Positions 1 to 12,622 of a stretch of 64,000 nt of DNA are shown one piece after another. Both the position numbers and the translations under genes were made by a program. The notes beneath the pieces were generated by a model, which saw nothing but the letters and a program-made list of their open reading frames with translations, was not told where the DNA came from and ran no database searches. The DNA comes from Atriophallophorus winterbourni (Eukaryota; Platyhelminthes; Trematoda; Plagiorchiida; Microphallidae), in assembly GCA_013407085.1 (NCBI GenBank), contig JACCGJ010001929.1:206842-270841 (forward strand). Reading direction: 5' to 3'. Each line of letters begins with the position of its first letter. The stretch's first letter is position 1.

Positions 1-1241
1 TGGAGTCAAGTAATATGCTTACCCTGAGTCAATACACAGGCATCGTCAAATCGTTATGTAACAAATAAGTGTCCAAGGTTCGAGTGAATGTTTGGATACA
101 GGGAGAGGTGATAATTGCTTCGGGAAAGGGCATTCCACAGGAAACAGACACGTACCGAATAGAAATATCGGCGACAATTAGTACGGGAATGGGGAATTTG
201 TAGTGCCGCTGAGTGGCTACGTGTAATTCCTGATTCACGGTATTTGAACAAATGTTTGAGTGGATGATCTGGAGTATTCAATATTTTGTAAGTAATGATA
301 ACGTCACTTCGAAGTCTACGTTGAAGGGGAGTGGGGAGCTTTAGCTTTTTCAACCTTTCCTCGTATGTAAGGTCTCGAAAACCACGCACGAGTTTAGTTG
401 CACGATGATATATCCTGTCAAGCAAGAATATATCTTTTTTCATCCACGGAGTCCATGCTTGCGATGCATGTTCCATTGTGGGAATTAAGTAGGTCTTCAT
501 GATGCTTGGCAACGTTACAGTCGTAAAGGTTCTGAAGATCCGTCGAAGCATACTTAGAAGCTTTGGAGCACGCTTGTAAATGACCTCACAATGCACGCTG
601 TTTTTTAGGCTGCCAGGCTCCAGACTCCAAGATCTTTCTCCGATTCGGTCCAGCTCAAAATCGTCTGCTCAAAGTGATATTCGTACTGAAAGGGCTTACC
701 GATTTGCAGTAACTTGCATTTTTGAAAATTGAACGGCAGTTTATTTCTAACTGACCATTCGTGTAGTGCATCTAAAATCACTTTGCAGTTTTACGCAGTC
801 TGCAGTTGATTTTATTCGCATCCAAAGTTTAACATCATCCGCGAAAAGAACTACCTTGCATGAGGGCGTCTCAGGTAAATCATTGATGTAAACTAAGAAA
901 AGCACTGGACCGAGAACGGAACCTTGCGGTACACCACTGGAGGTATTAATGGCTCGTGATTGTACCCCGTTAACTCGAACGGTTGCCTTGCGCCCATTGA
1001 GGTAGCTTTCGAACCATACGAGTAGCTGCCCGTCAATACCAATCTGTTTCAGCTTTTGTAGCAACAGAAAGTGATCAACTCTGTCGAAAGCTTTCGACAT
1101 ATCCAGATAGCACGCGTGCACACTGTCTCCTGCGTCAACCGTTTGGGTCCAATCGTTTAATACCGTCAGCAAGTTTGTCAAGCATGAGCGAGCTTCACGA
1201 AACCCATGCTGGGCGACAGATAGTATATTTTGTGATTCCAA
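1..1241 (-). mobile_element. CR1-like non-LTR retrotransposon, truncated, runs off left edge
   Basis: Reading the minus strand, 1241-747 encodes reverse transcriptase palm motifs: DMSKAFDRVDH, SGVPQGSVLGP and the catalytic FADDVKLW. 746-597 continues in other frames (a KDLGVW motif is seen), and 596-54 gives the CR1 C-terminal region (WTPWMKKDI, DRIYHRATKLV, VRVCFLWN). Frame changes between the blocks and the missing endonuclease show a dead, 5'-truncated copy. The 3' end lies outside the window. This C-terminal block recurs at 6001-6690, 11661-11975, 17800-18155, 40700-41045 and 59735-60501, so one CR1-like lineage dominates the locus. Confidence 0.9.
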
Positions 1242-1429
1242 GTGATGAACTATATTTTCAAGAACGATTATCGTTGGTTGGATTCAAAAGTACATATTTT
1301 TGAAGGTCACATGTTTTATATGATCGTACACACCACATTAAATTGGATTAACCAAACAGACAGTATGAGAACCGTTCCAGCTAAATGTGTTCGGAAGATA
1401 GACGAAATGGACAAATTCAGCTGCTATCG

Positions 1430-1590
1430 AACGATATGCAATTAATGAAGATCGGTCAAACGACAAGGTGATGGCTTGCATTCAACCTGTGAACACGACA
1501 TCGATTGCCAAATGAGATCGAAGTGACACGCGGGACAGACATTCTGAATTCAGTTTTATGGTTACGTGATGTGATCGACAGTGTCAACTA
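1430..1590 (+). repeat. Fragment of an LTR-like dispersed repeat
   Basis: This stretch matches 23145-23275 at moderate identity: both contain a GCAATTAAT block, then a block reading atcgattg-caaat-agat-gaagtga, then GGTTACGTGAT. A longer minus-strand copy lies at 31100-31745. No coding potential is seen. It is probably a piece of the same solo LTR-like repeat. Outside it, 1242-1429 and 1591-2329 hold nothing I can recognise. Confidence 0.5.
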
Positions 1591-2329
1591 TGTGATTTTT
1601 GCATGGCTATCATCTAGATAGACTCGAGTAAAACGGTAAGTGGGTGGAAACTAGTGTTAGTTATCATCTTATAAAGTTTCATGTATTACAATGGCGTTTC
1701 CTTCATTAGTAACCAACGATAAATGATGCACGAATCATTTCGCAGTATATTACATTCCATTATAGATCTTATCAGCATTGATATTGTAATATCCTCGATG
1801 AAAGTTTACCCAAATATTCACTTATATCGGAAATATCGATTTCAATAATGTTCGGTGGGCATCACTGTCAGCTTCACTAGTTCCAGATAATGCCCCGGTA
1901 ATACGAAAGTGCGCGTTGTGTTTTAGTGTTTAGGTTTGTAACTATGGAAGAGTATCAATGATATTTATACGCTGTAGCTTTTTAGAAGCAAATGATGAAC
2001 AGCTATGGAAAGCGTTCGGTATATTAGAGAATAACAATTGATTATGCGTGCAAAATCAAACGAATCTGTCCAATCATCAATAATTGCTACTAAATGGGGT
2101 GGGCAAAAATGTATCTGGAGAAGTCCGAATTGTTCTGCAAGCTATGAAGTCATTCATTTAAAATTATAGCATCGCTTTTAAAACCAATGAGTTGTCGTTG
2201 TTGTGCAAAGACCAGTTCTGTGATAACAATACGCTCCTGACATAAAAGCTTCGTCAAACAATGGGTAGGAAAATGAATGAGACTGGTGCATGTTTCCGGA
2301 ATTCATTCTATGATGTTTATTTAAACAAA

Positions 2330-2740
2330 AATATTTTAACAGATGACGATTATTATCAATAAAAAATTCCAGCGTGCTTAAGTAATTTCTTCCATCAACT
2401 TGTTGAGATATGGATAGTTTATGCGTAAAACGGTGGTGTTTTGTAGTTGAAAAATTCTAGCAATGCTGTTTTCATCGGGAATATTTTCATTGAGAAAAAA
2501 ATCTTCATGGAGCAAAACAGATGGTAGTCGGATGTGGTACCGTCTGGACTATATGGCAGGTGTCAATAATTCTTCCAGTCCAAATGAAGCAGTTTCTGTC
2601 CAGCCAATTTCGCGATATGCATACAGGAAACCCGAGCTTATTGATTTCGGACGTTTTGAGCGAATAGTATCGGCTATACGTTGAAACCCAAAAGCGTAGA
2701 CTTCAGAATTGATGGTCATATTCCGCGTAAGCAACTCTCA
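2330..2740 (-). pseudogene. Mariner-like transposase remnant (C-terminal part)
   Basis: The minus strand reads TINSEVYAF, then QRIADTIRSKRP, then EIGWTE, then in another frame SPDGTTSDYHLFCS, then a segment ending EFFNYKTPPFYA and WKKLLKHAGIFY. This order matches the second half of mariner-family transposases, where SPDLAPSDYHLF is a signature. The catalytic HDNARPH-type segment expected after the KRP block is gone and frames change, so it is an inactive fossil. No N-terminal helix-turn-helix was found upstream. 2741-4072 has short open frames (for example 3143-3409 and 3453-3668, minus) that I could not assign. Confidence 0.6.
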
Positions 2741-4072
2741 ATGCTAAGAACCATTTAAATCCCATCAAATACACTTAGGAATTACTTGTCGCTGATGTAC
2801 CTCTGATTTGAGAACGGTACGTTTGACCGACAGTTTGACCGACATACGCGCATGATATTCCGCGAGTTGCGTTTACATTAGGGACCCTTTTCGCCTCTCC
2901 AGTGATCAGCGTGTCTAACCAACAGAAGACGTGTTTTTTGGATAGAAGCTCAGTGCACGCTTCAACTACGTGGAGAATAACTTTTCGGAAAGATCGTGGT
3001 GATCCTAAACTTTCATTTTGCTAAATTTGCCTATCGTCGCTAGGTGCCGAAATCTAAGGCTTTGCTCATCTTTCGGGTTAAAAAACGTGGATTATCCTAT
3101 ACTGTCTATCACAGCTCTTATTCAACGAAAGCAGAATGCTGTTTAGGGCGTTGTTGGTCCCTGCGAATTCTCCAGCCTTGAATTTATCGAACAAATCATG
3201 CAGGACCTTTTCTGAGAAATATTGTTATCATCGAAGTCTAGCAATAAACGAATATGTGATTTGGCTGCCTTCCTGCCAGAATGGTTATCATACAGTTCAC
3301 TGTGCGTATTGGTTTGTGAGAGTACTTTGGCAACTGTTCGGCGAATCCTGTTGCACATCGGTAACAAACTCTCATTTTTTGCAACATTCAAATCGTCTGA
3401 CTCGCCCATGACAAAGAACTTTTACTGGTCTCGCTATGCACTCACCAATGTGTCAGTTATTTTTTATCTGCTCTATCTGCCTCAGCAACCCAGGTTTATT
3501 CAGGCTAATCTGTACCTTCATATTTTGAATTTTTGCTGTCCTATAAATACAGTCCATGTCAACGGCCAACACACATTGGACCATGGACTCCAGCTCACGT
3601 TCCATTCCTGCCTCGTTCAGTTTTCCTGATTTTTGGGTTAAAACAAGGCATCGATTGACAGAATGCAACGGCTGTTTCTGCTACATCATCCACTTCACCA
3701 TAGCAATTTATCCACGAGTTAATTCAACATGTTAACTCAAAGTGATTTACCTTTGTTGCGACAATTACTTAAACTCCTGCTCGATGTGAAGCAATCTGGA
3801 CAAGCCTCGTCAAGCGATTACAAACCTCTATAAGTTAATACCCTTCAGCGAGTTCCACTTCGATCCAAGGTCAACGTGAATTTCGACACTTGGTTTTGCG
3901 ATATGAAGACATCTTCTGTGTCGAATTCAGTGGTGCGGAAGATAGCGCAGAAGCCAGACTACTGTTGAGCAGGAGAGATGAAGTCTTGGCAACTTTAATG
4001 AACCGAACAAATAATGAGCGTTCATTCGGGGCTTTACGCTTACTTCTAGGTCACGCCAACTTGCCGTCAATT

Positions 4073-4190
4073 CAATTCAATTCAATGGTCTAAAAAAACA
4101 GCCTTACAAAAACCACAGAATCATATGGGAATTACGAATAAAATATGTAGTAAAAAGCGGGATTTGTTTGCCTACTGAGCAGTTCAGGAA
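4073..4190 (-). mobile_element. 3' end of a CR1-like element with GAATT-type tail
   Basis: On the minus strand this reads: ctgtggtttttgtaagg, then tagaccattgaattgaat. It matches the 3' terminus of the CR1 copy that ends at 6890, including the short tandem TTGAA tail. Only about 110 bp is recognisable, so it is a very strongly 5'-truncated insertion. Nothing further is recognisable in 4191-4625. Confidence 0.7.
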
Positions 4191-4625
4191 TCAGGTAAAA
4201 ATCCATAAGCAGAAATTGTTTTCAACCGGTTGGATGGGGTAAAGATGTATAGTTTACTTCGATGCATGGCTTTAAATATTTAATGGTATCAAGAAATACC
4301 ATCTTCGATTGCCAGTCGCAAAACACTTCTCTTAGCTCACCAAAGCAGAAATGTTCTGCACATTCTTAAAAATACGGAAAAATGTTGCACAAACTTAATA
4401 GAATGTGTTTCGAGTTTTCCACCGATCCCGATTTTCTCTGCTAAAGGTCAGCGTACGATAGACGTTAAGGATGCAGATGAGCTGACATGACAATGATCAA
4501 CTGGCACAATGGTCTGCATTTCATATCCAAACAAGTAACTTATAAGAAAGTTAATATATTTCTTAGATTCTACTTCAACTCATGGATCAATTTAGTTAGC
4601 ACCAAGAATATCCTGGTTCCCAAGG

Positions 4626-5040
4626 TTGTCACAGCCCGGGGTGGTGGTGGGGATAAGCTCCCGCTACATACAAAATGCTCCCATACGGCGTGCGTCTCAA
4701 ATAGCCTCTGACAACCGAAGCCCAACTCCTGGCCTGCTCGTGGCGGAACTGCTCCTACTGACAGGAGAAGGGGTGAAGGCGGGTGACTGGCGCTCCAAAA
4801 CCAGTCCGCTTCGGGTAGATGGAGCTCGTCAGCCTGGGAGGGCAGTCCATCTAGGGGATGGAAACCCTGACTCCAAACCTCCGCTTCCTGCGATTTACAC
4901 AATCACAATACTCCGCCGAGGACGGTCCCAAGCCCGTCTGCAAAAGGAGGAGGGTTAGACGCGGGGTCAGCAACCCCACTCTGTAAAAACCTCAAACCGC
5001 TACTGAAACCAAAGCAACATGTCATACCAAAGTAAGATCT
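4626..5040 (+). repeat. Probable 5' region of the RTE element (or a SINE-like unit joined to it)
   Basis: This GC-rich block precedes the RTE endonuclease. 4722-4880 is shared with the SINE-like element at 48688-49145 (common phrases include agatggagctcgt and agcctgggaggg). 4911-5010, beginning actccgcc-aggacgg, is shared with the head of the short derivative at 31981-32292. It is either the untranslated head of the RTE family or a separate short retroposon immediately upstream of it. Confidence 0.6.
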
Positions 5041-5046
5041 TCATGC

Positions 5047-5562
5047 TTGAATCGAGAAGAAACCTCATCTGAGGTAAAAATGAAGCAGACTGGTGAAAGC
5101 CCACCGGAAGCCAGTCAGCAGATGAATCTTCTGTCGATGAAAGCAACAACAAAGATTGCCACATGGAACGTCCGTACGATGTATGAGACCGGAAAGGCTG
5201 CACAGGTCGCGAAAGAAATGCAAAGGTATGGTATACAACTGCTGGGAATATGTGAAGGTAGATGGAATGGATCTGGTATGTTGGTTTTGACATCCGGGGA
5301 ACGGATTATTTACTCAGGTCATGAAGATGAGAACCATAGTCATTCGGAAGGCGTCGCCATTATGTTATCCCCAATAGGTGCAGGCGCTCTCATTGGATGG
5401 GAACCCGTTGACTCACGGATAATCACAGCCAGATTCAACTCCAAGGATAGAAATGTGACGGTAATTCAATGTTATGCGCCCACAAACAATGCTAGCCTTG
5501 AGTCGAAATAAGAATTTTACGTGCGTCTGCAGTCTGTCCTAGATAAGACACCCAAGCGAGAC
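5047..5562 (+). pseudogene. RTE-type retrotransposon: apurinic-like endonuclease, first part
   Basis: Translation shows the N-terminal half of an exonuclease/endonuclease/phosphatase domain: ATWNVRT (catalytic Asn region), GICEGRW (catalytic Glu region), then VTVIQCYAPTN. In RTE elements this domain nicks target DNA so that the 3' end primes reverse transcription. A TAA at 5509-5511 interrupts the frame. RTE coding sequence continues to about 5562 (LQSVLDKTPKR), then jumps into a CR1 insertion and resumes at 6891. Confidence 0.9.
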
Positions 5563-6890
5563 TGGACTCGAGCAGTAGATGCTGGAGATACTATCCATGT
5601 ATGTTACCTCGATATGTTGAAAGCATTTGACCGTGTAAACCACAGTATTCTCTTGCAGAAGCTGGAACGTTGTGTATCACTGGCAGTCTGTTAGCATGGT
5701 TAGAAAATTACCTGACTGATCGGTTTGTTCAAGTCTCTGTGGACGGTGCTCTATCGAAGTCGGTAGCCGTGACAAGTGGAGTGCCTCAGGGATCCGTCAT
5801 CGGACCAATCCTCTTCGCGCTTTATGCTAATGACATACCAGCTCTCATCAAATGCAAGATCGTACTGTTCGCGGACGATATAAAAGTTTGGTCTAAGATA
5901 AGTAAGTCGGAGGACTGCGAACTGCTCCAGAAGGATCTGGACAACCTCCAGGCTTGGTCCCTAAAAAAATCGCATATTTTTCAATTTCCAAAAGTGTCAC
6001 ATGTTAAACATTGGCAAATATGTGGAGTACCAGTATTTTCTTGGATCACACAGCCTCTCGTGGACCATGGAACATAGGGACTTGGGTGTGTTAATAAGCA
6101 ACACCCTAGGGATGTCGAGCCACTGCAACTACGTCTATCGCAAAACATCACAGAAATTGTCACTCCTAAAGAGAATTTTCGGTAGGTTCTTAAAACAGAC
6201 AATTCCCTGTATTATAAATACGTACATCAGGCCCACGATAGAATATGCGGTTCAAGCATGGTCGCCATGGCTTAAAAAAGATGTTGCGACTTTGCAACGA
6301 ATATATCATCGAGCTACCAAACTTGTCACTGGACTCAGCCGGAAACCCTACAATGAGCGAATCAAAACGCTAAATTTATTTGATTATCCACGTCGTCGTC
6401 TCCGAGGGGATTTGATTCTGGTTTACAATATTTTAAATACCCAAAATCACCCTCTACAATGCTTATTGAATCTACGGAGCTCGCATAATACAAGAGCTTA
6501 CACATTTACTCTAACTGTCCCTCACTCGAGACTAAACTGCAGACGACATTGTTTCGCCGTGCGAGTTTGTTTTACTTGGAACAATCTGCCAGATAATGTT
6601 GTGAACTCACCAAACCAGCAAACTTTCAAGAGAAGCCTTGATGCCTATTTGACCATAAACCCCTGCATCGAGGAAAACTATACATCTTAACACCATACAC
6701 CTACATTTGTTATCCCACCAATCGAAAACAATTTCTGCCCTTTGGATATTTACTTGATTCTTGAACTGCTCAGTAAGCAATCTAATCCCATTTTTGCTTG
6801 TTATATTATTCGTTGTTGTCATATTATTCTGTGGTTTTTTGTAAAGCTATATGCATTTTAGACCATTAAAATTGAATTGAATTGAAATGA
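5563..6890 (+). mobile_element. CR1-like element inserted into the RTE element
   Basis: A 5'-truncated CR1 copy starts inside the RT domain (DWTRAVDAGDT), carries KAFDRVNH, SGVPQGSVIGP and LFADDIKVW, changes frame near 5980-6000, then gives the C-terminal block to a stop at 6690. The 3' UTR ends in ctgtggttttttgtaaag, tagaccattaaa and a TTGAA tandem tail at 6871-6886. RTE coding sequence breaks after cgagac at 5562 and continues with atcaag at 6891, so the boundaries are known to within a few bases. No obvious target duplication is seen. This CR1 is younger than the RTE copy it interrupts. Confidence 0.92.
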
Positions 6891-9420
6891 ATCAAGATTT
6901 TGATGAGTGACATGAACGCGAAATTGGGTCCAGACAATACAGGGAGAGAATCTGTGATGGGTACGCATACCCTAGGTGAAATGAATGAGAACGGTGAACG
7001 TTTCGCAGATTTTTGCGCGCTCAACGATCTGGTCATCAGAGGCAGCATCTTTCAACACCGGAACATCCACAAGGCCACCTGGACATCATCTGATGGTGTT
7101 ACTGCCAATAAAATCGACCACCTATCGATTTCACGAAAATTGAGACATAGTCTCCTTGATACACGTGTAATGCGAGGTGCGGATGTTGCTTCAGACCACT
7201 ACATTCTAATGGCCACAATTAAAATCAAGTTGAGAGCTTTCTACGAAACCGGCAGTCGGCTTAGTGTAAAGTATCACACACAGAAACTATGGGAAGAGCG
7301 TACAAGAGAGATTTTCTCAATCTCACTGAAAAACAGATTCGAATCGCTCAACAACTTAACCCCTGAACTCCCAATAAATGAACACTGGACCGCTCTGAAA
7401 GACTGTTGGCAAGACACTTGTAAGCACGTAATTGGCAGACGGGTAAAGAAAGACAAAGAGTGGATCTCGAGTGAGACTTGGACACTGTTCAACTCGAGAA
7501 GGCAGCTGAAACAACAGATCCTCCGGTGTAAGGACACCAAGCAGAAAAACCAACTGATCAAACAATACGGCTCCCTAAATAAAGACGTGAAACGAAGTGC
7601 CAGAAGTGACAAGAGGCGGTTCTATAAAATGCTGGCAACGGAGGCGGAAAATGCAGCAGAAAAGAGAGACCTGAACACCGTCTACAACATTACCAGAACC
7701 TTATCAGGAAGGAAAATACCTTACGGCAAAATAATAAAGGACGGTGAAGGTAACCTTATCAGTCAGGAATCGGTGCAAAGAAAGCGATGGATGGAGCACT
7801 TCAAGGAACTCCTAAATCGACCAGCACCTACTTTAGTCACTGACATTCCACCTGCAGCAAATTTGCTAGACGTAAACACCGATCCCCCGGTCGAAAAGAG
7901 ATCCTTTTTGCCTTAAAATCGCTGAAGAATGGCAAAGCACTAGGTCCAGATGGGATTCCACCAGAAGTTCTGAAGGCTGATTTGGACACCTCGGCTGATA
8001 TGTTACTTCCTCTGCTGCAGAAAATCTGGTCAGAAAGACGGGTCCCAAATGATTGGAAGAGAGGTCATCTGGTCAAACTTCCAAAGAAAGGGGATCTGAG
8101 GCTATGCAAAAACTGGCGAGGTATCATGCTGCTCTCAGTCCCTAGTAAAGTACTTACGCGCATCATCCTTCTGCGTTTGCGCGACGCTATCGATCAAGTG
8201 TTACGGCCAGAGCAATCGGGCTTCAGAAAACAAAAGTCTGGTATCGACCAAATTGCGACCCTCCGCATAATAATTGAACAAAGCATTGAATGACAATCGC
8301 CTCTTTGCCTCAACTTCATAGATTTTGAGAAAGCCTTCGACAGTGTGGACCGCGAATTCATATGGAAGCTTCTGCCACACTATGGGGTCCCACCGCTGTA
8401 CATGGACCTCATAAAGCAGCTGTATGAAGGTGCCTCCTGTCAGGTAATTCACAACGGAAGACTGACCGATCCATTTGGAGTTGAGACTGGCGTTCGCCAG
8501 GGATGCCTGTTGTCCCCAATGATTTTTCTGTTGGTAATAGACTGGATAATGAAACAGACAGTAAAAGGTGAGAGGAACGGTATCGATTGGAAGGAATCCG
8601 ACCATTTGGAGGATCTGGAATACGCTGATGATGTCTGCTTGATATCACGTGACCCCCAACGTCTTCAGAGAAAGACCGATAGACTAGCACACTTTGCTTC
8701 ATATGCAGGACTACGCGTCAATACCGAAAAAACAGAAGTCTTCCGTGTGCTAACTGATGAGCACCCATCAATCACCATCAATGGTAAAGCAGTCAAAGAC
8801 GTCACGCAATTCGTCTACCTCGGCAGCATTGTTTCAATAAGTGGTGGCACGGACGAAGACATAGTCGCCAGAATCGGCAAAGCAAGATACGCGTTCATAG
8901 CTTTGAAACCCATTTGGGAGTCGAAGGTTCTATCAAAACGCACGAAACTCCGTATATTCAGAAGCAACGTCAAATCCGTGCTACTCTATGGATCGGAAAC
9001 CTGGCGAGTGACAGCAAAGTCTTCTGACCGCTTGCAATCATTCCACAATAATTGCCTTCGTCGAATTATTGGGGTAAAATGGCCAGAAAAGATAAGGACT
9101 CAAGACCTGTGGCAGATTGCTGCTGAGGACCCGATCGCCCAGCAGATCAGTAGAAGAAAGTGGAGATGGGTTAGGCACACCTTGCGGAAACCTTATGATG
9201 ACATCACCCGTCATGCTCTGGTATGAAACCCAATCGGGAAGAGACTGTTCGGACGCCCAAGGCTATCTTGGAAGCGCTCGTGTGAAGAGGAAAACCGCAA
9301 GTGTGGACTTAACTGGAACGACATCAAACTGGCTGCTATGGACAGACCAAACTGGAGACAAGTTGCCGAGGCCCTATGTTCCTCCAGGAACTCAAGGGAT
9401 TAAGTCAAGTAAGTCAAGAA
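6891..9420 (+). pseudogene. RTE-type retrotransposon: rest of endonuclease, reverse transcriptase and 3' end
   Basis: Endonuclease resumes with MSDMNAKLG (Asp-x-Asn) and ends with the ASDHY (Ser-Asp-His) motif near 7185. After a linker, the RT has KNGKALGPDG, PSKVLTRIILLRL, FEKAFDSVDRE (about 8325), GVRQGCLLSP (8495) and the catalytic EYADDVCL (8615). The C-terminus runs to about 9400 (CRRIIGVKW, NWRQVAEALCSSRN) and the copy ends in a TAAG/AAGTC-rich tail. Disruptions: a 1-nt frame change near 7897, and in-frame TGA at 8291 and 9224, each where TGG would fit. Otherwise the copy is nearly full length, but it cannot be translated intact. Confidence 0.92.
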
Positions 9421-10023
9421 TATCCTGCACAGAATCAAAAGTAATTACTACCCTGGTGTACACATATGCTGAATTTCAAGGAACTTCATAGCGCATCAAA
9501 GTGTCACCCCGCAAAGATGGGGAATATCCATCCCCAATTTGCTGTTCAAGCCACGACTAAATACGTGCTAGTTACAGATCTTATTGCCGTTCTAGATAGT
9601 GCAAATATGTCAAGACGCCGTATTAACCATTACGGCAAACGGCTAGATGCCGAGGTGTTGGAAATGGGTAATGCCGGTAGGTTTATTAAAGTATATAAAT
9701 CTACACGAACTTGTGATCAACAGTTATTCAACTGTACAATAGGTCAATATTCAATTTATGCTTATCATTAAATGTATTGTTTTCCAAAAATTTTTACTAA
9801 ACCATTAGTTTAGGTATATTTGCGCATGTGAACCAGGGTATCGAATGACCCTGACCAAGTTTATTTCCATTCAATTAACGGGGCTGACAAAATTGTCAAA
9901 ATATTCCATAGCTTTTCCTACTTGACTCGGCATCTCACAAGATTTAGTCTAAACTGATATTCTGTAAGGTAAACTACAGGTGGATAATGTAGTGATACAT
10001 AATCATCTTGTCTATTCATCACA
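9421..10023. other. No recognisable feature
   Basis: An open frame of 101 codons (9466-9771, plus) directly follows the RTE 3' end, but its product resembles nothing I know and has no supporting signals. Confidence 0.5.
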
Positions 10024-10070
10024 CTTCGTCCAACGAGGCTTCTGTGTCAGAAGAGAAACGTTAACCTGAA
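10024..10070 (+). ncRNA. Decayed hammerhead ribozyme (family B)
   Basis: The order is CAACGA (from CUGACGA), a strong stem II hairpin (CUUCUG, loop UGU, CAGAAG), then GAAAC-GUU-AACC. It matches the copies at 19988, 20066 and 33881. The first core strand has lost its UG, so this copy should be inactive. Confidence 0.6.
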
Positions 10071-10554
10071 TCTGTTGTGACTGACTGCATGTAATGATCT
10101 ACACTACAATAATGCTGTTATTTACAATTGTGTTCGAAATGAATTGATGGCTACATTTACTTGCTCATACTGTGTACACATTATACACCGTTAGAACAAA
10201 AATTAGCACGGTGGAGTGCTGAGCGCCGGATTCCAAACTATTCATCGTCATTCAACTACATCGGTTTGCCAGATTGAATGTTACACGGTCTTTGCTTTAT
10301 CGAGGCTCATGTTGCGGTTTGTATCCAGAAATTGTTCTCGTGAATCCCTAATGGAGGATGGCTATTCTTTATGTCAGCCGTTTCCGTCATTGTCATATGG
10401 TCAATCTTGTCCATCAACATTTTAGCGCCTATAACACTATAAATGTCACAAAGTTGCTTTTGGTTCAATTAAACACAGTTTCAGACTGATTGAGCAGTCT
10501 TCATAATGAAAATAAATCTGTGTGATTTGTACACTGTGAAGCTCACATCTTCCT

Positions 10555-10612
10555 GTCATACACAGCACAATTGGTTCCTGACTGTTAGCCGTCATCAGGT
10601 GGAGACATCAGG
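10555..10612 (-). ncRNA. Decayed hammerhead ribozyme repeat (family A)
   Basis: On the minus strand: CTCCAC, then an intact CTGATGA (10592-10598), a degenerate stem II and GAACCAATTGTG in place of GAAACCGGTCGTGG. The flank CCTGAT upstream is also family-typical. It is probably dead because the second core strand is altered. Confidence 0.45.
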
Positions 10613-11589
10613 TTCGTTGAGATTTGGAACAGTGGTAAAGTGGTTAACAAAGTTTACTTAAATGCAACTGTTAAATAGGGTTCTTACAAATTTTCAAATA
10701 CAGAATCGCAAAGTGATTCCTGTTCAAGCACTCAAGGCGCTTATAAATGATAAATATATTGTGGTGTTCACATGTCCCTCAATTATGATTTCTGTACGTT
10801 CAAGTAGTTTCGTTGTGAGCGAGCCTTTGTATAGAAATGTTACCAAGCAATTTCGCTAACCGATTGACTTCAAGCCATTTTTGCATAAATTTAGTCATTT
10901 TTGCATGTCAAGTGAGTGTAATGTGCTTATTAAAACCAATTAATGGCCAAGCAATATCAATTTTACTTAATGGATTGTTGATTCTCGCATCCACTACAAT
11001 TAAACTCGGATTAGTAAGATTTGTATTCATCAAGTAAACAATGAAAAATATCAGGTTCATTAGGCCTAGAAAGTTAAACAAATTTCCGATTCATGTCCGA
11101 GGTTGAATTGACGATTGGATTCGTAAAACCAGCCACGACGATGATTGTCCGAATCATGTAATGCTTCCGAAACAAGCGTTGAAACCCTTATTCATCATTT
11201 GCACCTAGGTTAAAGAAGTATTAACCAACGAAATTAGACTTTAATACTGTTCTTGCTTGTCTAACTAATCTCGCAAGGTTTATTTGCCATGGATCAACTA
11301 ATATCACCGCAAGACAATGTGTCGTCTTTCTTACAGGCCCCACGCTTACGCTCAACTAAAGACTGCTTGAATTTCAAACTAGACTATCTGGCTATGTACA
11401 GCGCTTCAACTCCGCACAGTGTTGTGACAAAATTTTGCCAACAGAATTTGAATAAAGTAACTCAAACCTTATATTTGGGAGTATATGTCTAAACAAATAT
11501 TCTTAAAATTTATTGGAACAGCTTTTCATACCCGCCAGGCGGAAACGGTAATCGGAGAGACAAAAACAGTGCTCGAATCTTGAACGCAA

Positions 11590-11990
11590 GATCTCGTCTG
11601 GACCACCGCAGAAAAAGACCTCGGTATCTGGGCGTCGTTTAAACTTAAGCCCGGACATCATTGCCGGACCGTGTACAACATAGCTGCCGTATCTTGAGTC
11701 TTCTAAAAAGGATATTCAAGATATTCACTCCCGAAACATTGCCCGAGTTAATTAATACTTATGTACGTCCTGTTATGGAATATTCCATCCAAGCAAGGAT
11801 ACCATGGTTGAGGAAGGATATCGAACTACTTGACAGGATTTATCATCATGCGACAAAGTTGATCTCACGATACAGAACACGAAAACATTCAAAGGCTTTA
11901 AGCATACCGCATTCTCGATTGGATATTCGTCGTATATTTTCCTCGTTCAGAATCTGTTTCACTTGGAAATCATAAGCTCGGAATCTGTTG
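11590..11990 (+). mobile_element. CR1-like fragment with internal deletion
   Basis: 11661-11975 encodes the CR1 C-terminal block (LLKRIFKIF, INTYVRPVMEY, DRIYHHATKL, then SIPHSRLDIRR and FRICFTWKS). Compared with 6001-6690, roughly 60 residues are missing between the HATKL and PHSR motifs. The fragment ends abruptly near 11990. 10613-11589 and 11991-12600 hold nothing else that I recognise. Confidence 0.8.
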
Positions 11991-12364
11991 CGGTTTTCGC
12001 TTCTAAACTCGATGGGTCTAAGACGAACCGTGTGGTATGTGACCGTCCCTATTGATTTTTGAGAGATTTGTGTAATTTTACTCATTGTACCTGTCATCCT
12101 ATGGTTATTGTTAAGCTTACTGCTTTTTCTATCATAAAACTTTCTGCGTTCTGATTTCAAATGCACATGAACTGAAAACAACCCCTTTTGACCCTGCTTT
12201 CATATCTTACACGGCCCCCTAACTTCGTAATCTTAAATTAAAATTTTGTATGAGTGCAATAGCTCTGATCTGCACAATCAGATTGTTCTCACTGCTCGCA
12301 AATTCCACAATGATAATGAGATGCAATCGAGAACAAGCTGAAGTTTTACTCCATTTGTCGCATT

Positions 12365-12370
12365 TTTATT
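12365..12370 (-). promoter_or_regulatory. Candidate poly(A) signal for the first cyclase-like gene
   Basis: AATAAA on the minus strand, about 250 bp downstream of the stop codon at 12623. Position only; cleavage is not demonstrated. Confidence 0.3.
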
Positions 12371-12622
12371 CTTTTGTTAAACTATCACTGTGGTACTAAT
12401 CCCGCTATATCAATGTTCCAGACCTATTCACGTTAGAACGGGTGCACGTGGGTGAAATCACAACATTTGGTTTGAGACAATTCATTGAAAGATAAATATA
12501 TAGTAACATACAACACGAGATAACGCCGAGAAAGCGGAATTTGTAAAGGCATTCACTCTGCAATCTGGAAACGTAAGTTCTAATCGTGGATTTTGTTAAA
12601 TCGTGATAGTATGAAAATATAT

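Noticed and set aside
3143..3668. Two adjacent minus-strand frames upstream of the mariner remnant
   Set aside because: They do not match the mariner N-terminus or anything else I know, and a plus-strand frame covers the same bases.
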